The notes below the pieces were generated by a model. It made no database searches, was not told the origin of the DNA, and worked only from the letters and a program-made list of their open reading frames with translations. Positions 7,379 to 10,605 of a stretch of DNA of 10,605 bases are shown in pieces; positions within the stretch are counted from its first letter, which is position 1; each line of letters begins with the position of its first letter. A program made the position numbers and the translations under genes. Origin of the DNA: Hyphomicrobiaceae bacterium (GTDB lineage: Bacteria; Pseudomonadota; Alphaproteobacteria; Rhizobiales; Hyphomicrobiaceae); NCBI GenBank assembly GCA_021775715.1, contig JAJFHI010000243.1:1-10605 (forward strand), in the 5' to 3' direction.

Positions 7379-8266
7379 ATGACCGCCAAAGTCCGGCGCA
7401 TTCGCAAAGCCGTCCTGCCTGTCGCAGGATTGGGCACACGGTTTCTGCCCGCCACCAAGGCCATGCCAAAAGAAATGTTAAACGTTGTGGATCGCCCGGT
7501 CATCCAGCACGTGGTTGATGAGGCGCGCGCCGCAGGAATTGAGCATTTTGTCTTCGTGACGGGGCGCAACAAGGGCGTGATCGAGGACCATTTTGATATC
7601 TCATTTGAGCTTAATGCAACTCTTGAAGCACGTGGCAACAAAGCTGCCGAGCTGAAAGAGCTGAACGACGACCTGCTGGCAGCAGGCCAGACAAGCTTCA
7701 CACGCCAGCAATCGCCGTTAGGCCTCGGTCACGCGGTCTGGTGCGCGCGCGAAATAGTGGGTGACGAACCGTTTGCCTTGCTCTTACCCGACATGCTTCA
7801 CCATGGCGCCACGCCGTGCCTTGCCGATATGATGGACGCCTACAACGAACACGGCGGCAACCACATCGCCGTCTCGCCTGTGCCCGACAACATGACCCAC
7901 AAGTACGGGATCGTCGGCGTGGCCGACGCGACTGCCAAGGTTTCGCAGATAACGGGCATGGTTGAAAAACCACCACAGGGCACGGCACCATCAAACCTGC
8001 ACATCACCGGGCGCTACATTCTTCAGCCAGAGATCTTCGACCTGCTCGAAAATCAGGAGCGCGGCGCAGGCGGCGAGATCCAGTTGACCGATTCCATGGT
8101 GACAATGGCCGACGACCCGACCCAGCCGTTTTACGCCGTTCGTTTTGACGGCGAGATCTATGACTGCGGGTCAAAGCTCGGCTTTTTGACAGCCAACATC
8201 GCGTACGCGCTTGACCGTGACGACCTCGCGGCCGATCTCAAAGCCGAGATTGCAAAACTTATTTAG
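7379..8266 (+). CDS. galU: UTP-glucose-1-phosphate uridylyltransferase
   Basis: GalU makes UDP-glucose and pyrophosphate from UTP and glucose-1-phosphate in the cytoplasm. UDP-glucose is the precursor of exopolysaccharide, lipopolysaccharide core sugars and glucans, and the substrate of GalE. The 295-residue length is typical. The nucleotidyltransferase signature GLGTRFLPATKAMPKEML is at 17-34. Further family motifs are SPLGLGHAVWCA at 112-123, LLLPDML at 134-140 around the metal-binding Asp138, VEKP at 195-198, GRYILQPEIF at 211-220, GEIQLTD at 232-238 and YDCGSKLGF at 261-269. All expected blocks are present. Rhizobial homologues are often called exoN or galU. The TAG stop at 8264-8266 overlaps the TAA stop of the opposing outer-membrane protein gene, so there is no intergenic terminator between them. 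Confidence 0.97.
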   Translation: MTAKVRRIRKAVLPVAGLGTRFLPATKAMPKEMLNVVDRPVIQHVVDEARAAGIEHFVFVTGRNKGVIEDHFDISFELNATLEARGNKAAELKELNDDLLAAGQTSFTRQQSPLGLGHAVWCAREIVGDEPFALLLPDMLHHGATPCLADMMDAYNEHGGNHIAVSPVPDNMTHKYGIVGVADATAKVSQITGMVEKPPQGTAPSNLHITGRYILQPEIFDLLENQERGAGGEIQLTDSMVTMADDPTQPFYAVRFDGEIYDCGSKLGFLTANIAYALDRDDLAADLKAEIAKLI

Positions 8267-10038
8267 CGGCTGAGGCGCATCCCAACGCGGATCTCATCGT
8301 TGATGAAGTCGCTGTCGGCGAAATCTGATTTGAAGATTGTGTGATCATAGTCGGCAAACAACGATACGCCGCGGCGCATGAAGTACTCCAGCCCCAGGCT
8401 CGTGATGAACTCGCGCTCTTGAACATCGACACCGCCGAAGTCGCGCAGCGAAAACACAAAGCCGGTTGTCGCAATAATGTTTTCGCGGAATGCATGGCGC
8501 AAGCCAATGCCCGCCGTCCGCGTGATGACGCCGCCTGAAAGCGCCGTCGTGGAGTCGGTGATGTCCGAGTTCGCCGCAACAAGCACCGACGTCAACTCGG
8601 TCGCACGATATTCAAGATCGGCATCAATCAAAATCCCGTCGACATTGTCCAGCTGCGCGCTGTCGAGGTTTTGAATGCCGTACCCGAGGCTGATCGAGCC
8701 GCGGAGGTAAGCGCCGGTATTACCAAAGTCGATCCCAACACGGTAGCTCTGGCCATCGGAATCACGCTCAATGCCGTCAGCGACAAGGGCCACTTCAGCG
8801 TCGCGCTGATTGATAGCGGCCTCACCGAAAACGGAGAACGTCGGTTTAAATTCCCACGATGCCCGCAACGTCTGTTCAGTGGTTTTGCTATCGCGATCAT
8901 CGATGGAAACAAATGTTGCCGGCTGGTTGTTGGTGACAGCCTGAGTTGTGGGGTCAAAGTCTTCTTGTTGAAAAGCGGCCGACAAACGCAGGCGCAAACG
9001 GTTGAAGCGTTGATTACCCGTAACAGTAAATTCGTCCGTCAAAACATCCGTCAGCTCACCGAAGGCCGTCGCAGGGTTGATGATCCCGTTGCCGCCAACG
9101 GCCGTATTCGTTGCATTGATTGCGTTGCGCGATTCCTGCGACAGGTTGCGGCTAACTGCGGCCTCCACGTTGGAACGCGATGTCACGTCGAGGCGGCCGC
9201 GGCTCTCCAACAGATAGCCGGTTTCGTTTTCAGAGGAAAAATCAGAAAACCGTGTAAAGTTGCCGTTGGCACGAAATTCCAGAGCGTGACGTGACCAGTT
9301 CGACGTCAATCGACCGGATGGCAGAATGTCGATCGCAACGTCTGAAAACTTATCAGGTGAAGAAAAAACGTTCGAAAGGTAATCACCTGCAATTTCAATT
9401 TCCGGGAACAACAAGAATGAGCCAACACGTATGCCAAGCGGCTGATAGGGATCGTCTTCGAACAACTGCGTGCGGTCGTTTAAAATCGAGCGGCCCGTGC
9501 GCGTCTCGGTTGGATTGAGATCGCTTGGTGCATTGTCGGCGGATGGAATGGTGAATTGATCCGGATCATAACCGGCTGGTGGCGATTCAAACGGTGAATA
9601 GTCTTCCGGTGGGCGTGTGTCATAGCGCGTGCTGTCGATGCCATCCTGCACTAACACGGGCTCAGGCACGCTTAAAACACCGTCTTGCTGTGCCTCGGGT
9701 TCGGTCGGGAAACTAAGATCACCATCGCGGATGATCCGGCGCGCACCAACCGGCAAAACCTCTTCCGGCGCCTGATCACGATCGCCCGTGTTTCTTGTCC
9801 GAGCGCCGCCTGTGTTTTGCCGCTGCCCGGAACGCCGGACTTCGGTTGACACCGCAAAACCATCACCAATGGCACCGCGCAGACCAGCATTGGCGCGATC
9901 GCGGGGCGTAAACACCTGGCCCTCGGCTGGAATGACAGCACCCATCACACTCCCGACAACCACAAGGGTTGCAATGAAATGTCGCCTAAGCGCGCAAGAC
10001 CGCGAGAAAAATCTGATTGTAGGGATGACGGCGGCCAC
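8263..10038 (-). CDS. Outer-membrane beta-barrel protein with a long acidic, proline-rich N-terminal spacer
   Basis: The 591-residue protein starts with a signal peptide (basic region to residue 20, hydrophobic residues 21-37, likely cut after AEG at 38-40). Mature residues about 41-58 (QVFTPRDRANAGLRGAIG) are followed by a low-complexity stretch to about 195, rich in Pro, Asp, Glu and Gly, with near-repeats such as QDGVLSVPEP and VLVQDGI. From about 200 (LGIRVGSFLLFPEIEIAGDY) to the end, alternating hydrophobic and polar strands with aromatic girdle residues and DNS-rich turns indicate a beta-barrel of the alphaproteobacterial putative porin 2 (BBP2_2) type, recalled from memory. It should sit in the outer membrane. 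The final residues are GMRLSR, so the usual terminal Phe/Trp of the barrel signal is absent. The start is GTG, with GGAG seven bases upstream. Neighbours (galU, kdsD) suggest a link to surface polysaccharide, but substrate and transport role are unknown. Confidence 0.85.
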   Translation of the reverse strand: MAAVIPTIRFFSRSCALRRHFIATLVVVGSVMGAVIPAEGQVFTPRDRANAGLRGAIGDGFAVSTEVRRSGQRQNTGGARTRNTGDRDQAPEEVLPVGARRIIRDGDLSFPTEPEAQQDGVLSVPEPVLVQDGIDSTRYDTRPPEDYSPFESPPAGYDPDQFTIPSADNAPSDLNPTETRTGRSILNDRTQLFEDDPYQPLGIRVGSFLLFPEIEIAGDYLSNVFSSPDKFSDVAIDILPSGRLTSNWSRHALEFRANGNFTRFSDFSSENETGYLLESRGRLDVTSRSNVEAAVSRNLSQESRNAINATNTAVGGNGIINPATAFGELTDVLTDEFTVTGNQRFNRLRLRLSAAFQQEDFDPTTQAVTNNQPATFVSIDDRDSKTTEQTLRASWEFKPTFSVFGEAAINQRDAEVALVADGIERDSDGQSYRVGIDFGNTGAYLRGSISLGYGIQNLDSAQLDNVDGILIDADLEYRATELTSVLVAANSDITDSTTALSGGVITRTAGIGLRHAFRENIIATTGFVFSLRDFGGVDVQEREFITSLGLEYFMRRGVSLFADYDHTIFKSDFADSDFINDEIRVGMRLSR

Positions 10039-10317
10039 AACAGCGCTCCGAATTGCAAGGAAATCACAAGAGAACGCGTATTCGACAAATCAGAAGACTA
10101 AGAACGGCGGGTTAATGCGGAGTTTACATTTGTCCGCAGCCGGGCATTGTTGTCCGACGACGGAACCTTTTGGCCACCAGCTCCTTATTCTGCGCTGATC
10201 TGACAGGCGGATCCCACCTTTGCCCAGGACCGGGACTCTGATACTTAAAGGTTGTAGTGGTCGACGCGCCGACATCCCTGGGATCACGGCGCCAGAGACA
10301 AACAAACGGGAACTTCG
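10039..10317. promoter_or_regulatory. Divergent control region between the outer-membrane protein gene and kdsD
   Basis: Both flanking genes read outward from this 279-base gap. The leftward gene has a good Shine-Dalgarno (GGAG; CTCC at 10046-10049 on the plus strand). A CtrA-like box, TTAA-N7-TTTA, lies at 10112-10126, one base from the consensus TTAA-N7-TTAA. I find no strong -35/-10 pair on either strand. The GC-rich right half holds small inverted repeats but no clear terminator or RNA gene. Open frames crossing it look like chance. Confidence 0.4.
10046..10049 (-). promoter_or_regulatory. Ribosome binding site for the GTG start of the outer-membrane protein
   Basis: The minus strand reads GGAG, then CGCTGTT, then GTG at 10038. 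The spacing of seven bases supports GTG initiation. The next Met (residue 32) would cut the signal peptide in the middle of its hydrophobic core. Confidence 0.65.
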
Positions 10318-10605
10318 ATGGGCAAACCTGTGAAACCTGACCACCATCTGCGCAGCATTGAAGGCGGCAAGAGCACTGCCACGAGCCCCAGTCCGATCCT
10401 GGACTCTGCTCGGCGCACACTTGAACTTGAAGCCGAAGGGCTGGCATCCCTGCGCGAGGCACTCAGCGGTGAATTCGCAAAGCCGTTCACCGCAGCAGTC
10501 GAACTGCTGGCCGCATGCAAAGGCCGAGTCATAATTACAGGGGTCGGCAAAAGTGGCCACATCGGCCAGAAGATAGCTGCCACCTTTGCCTCAACTGGAA
10601 CGCCC
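10318..10605 (+). CDS. kdsD: Arabinose-5-phosphate isomerase, KdsD/KpsF type (partial, cut by window edge)
   Basis: Only the first 96 codons are present, ending at the last base of the window. After about 26 variable residues the frame shows the family start: ILDSARRTLELEAEGLASL at 27-45. The SIS-domain sugar-phosphate motif follows at 69-92 (GRVIITGVGKSGHIGQK, then IAATFAST), closely matching E. coli KdsD (GMGKSGHIGRK). The enzyme converts ribulose-5-phosphate to arabinose-5-phosphate, the first step towards Kdo for lipopolysaccharide or, for KpsF copies, capsule. The SIS domain and any C-terminal CBS pair lie mostly outside the window. The ATG at 10318 has GGGA six bases upstream. The first 26 residues make the N-terminus slightly longer than in E. 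coli, and no better in-frame start was seen. It is divergent from the outer-membrane protein gene. GutQ-type isomerases are closely similar and cannot be separated on this fragment. Confidence 0.9.
   Translation, partial: MGKPVKPDHHLRSIEGGKSTATSPSPILDSARRTLELEAEGLASLREALSGEFAKPFTAAVELLAACKGRVIITGVGKSGHIGQKIAATFASTGTP

Noticed and set aside
8671..9294. A 207-codon plus-strand open frame opposite the outer-membrane protein gene
   Set aside because: It lies wholly antisense to a well-supported barrel gene, shows no recognisable domain, and long antisense frames are common in GC-rich DNA.
10090..10560. A 156-codon minus-strand open frame covering the kdsD start and its upstream region
   Set aside because: The plus strand encodes a clear KdsD N-terminus here, and the opposing frame has no motif or credible ribosome binding site.
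1..10605. Search for CRISPR repeats, insertion sequences, integrase genes, attachment sites or a defence system
   Set aside because: No regularly spaced repeats, transposase motifs, terminal inverted repeats or defence-gene families are visible; nearly all of the window is explained by housekeeping and envelope genes.

Overview
The window is a gene-dense stretch of bacterial chromosome, most likely from an alphaproteobacterium of the Rhizobiales/Hyphomicrobiales. I base this on family resemblance from memory: a gltB-gltD pair, a DUF459 (SGNH-fold) protein with the C-terminal tail typical of rhizobial members, MltB-type transglycosylases carrying a C-terminal peptidoglycan-binding domain, and a rhizobial-type outer-membrane beta-barrel protein. 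Base composition is GC-rich by eye (not computed). I see no mobile element, phage gene, CRISPR array, tRNA or rRNA.

Layout from left to right. The tail of a likely gltB and the complete gltD (glutamate synthase small subunit) run rightward. Facing them is a leftward block of four genes: galE (UDP-glucose 4-epimerase), two tandem paralogous MltB-type lytic transglycosylases, and a secreted DUF459/SGNH protein whose catalytic serine and asparagine positions are both replaced. galU (UTP-glucose-1-phosphate uridylyltransferase) is transcribed rightward, divergent from galE. A large leftward gene for an outer-membrane beta-barrel protein meets galU tail to tail with overlapping stop codons. At the right edge, divergent from the barrel gene, is the first 96 codons of a KdsD/KpsF-type arabinose-5-phosphate isomerase.

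Apart from gltBD, which makes glutamate from glutamine and 2-oxoglutarate, the genes share a cell-envelope theme. GalU and GalE supply UDP-glucose and UDP-galactose for surface polysaccharides. KdsD/KpsF starts the Kdo branch of lipopolysaccharide (or capsule) synthesis. The transglycosylases cut peptidoglycan in the periplasm, and the barrel protein sits in the outer membrane. That they work together is inferred from adjacency only.

The window looks like a core housekeeping and envelope region rather than an accessory island, and I did not find a convincing new defence or mobile system. The points most worth a second look are the apparently catalytically dead DUF459 protein, the divergence of the two transglycosylases at an EF-hand-like loop, and the long acidic, proline-rich spacer in front of the outer-membrane barrel.
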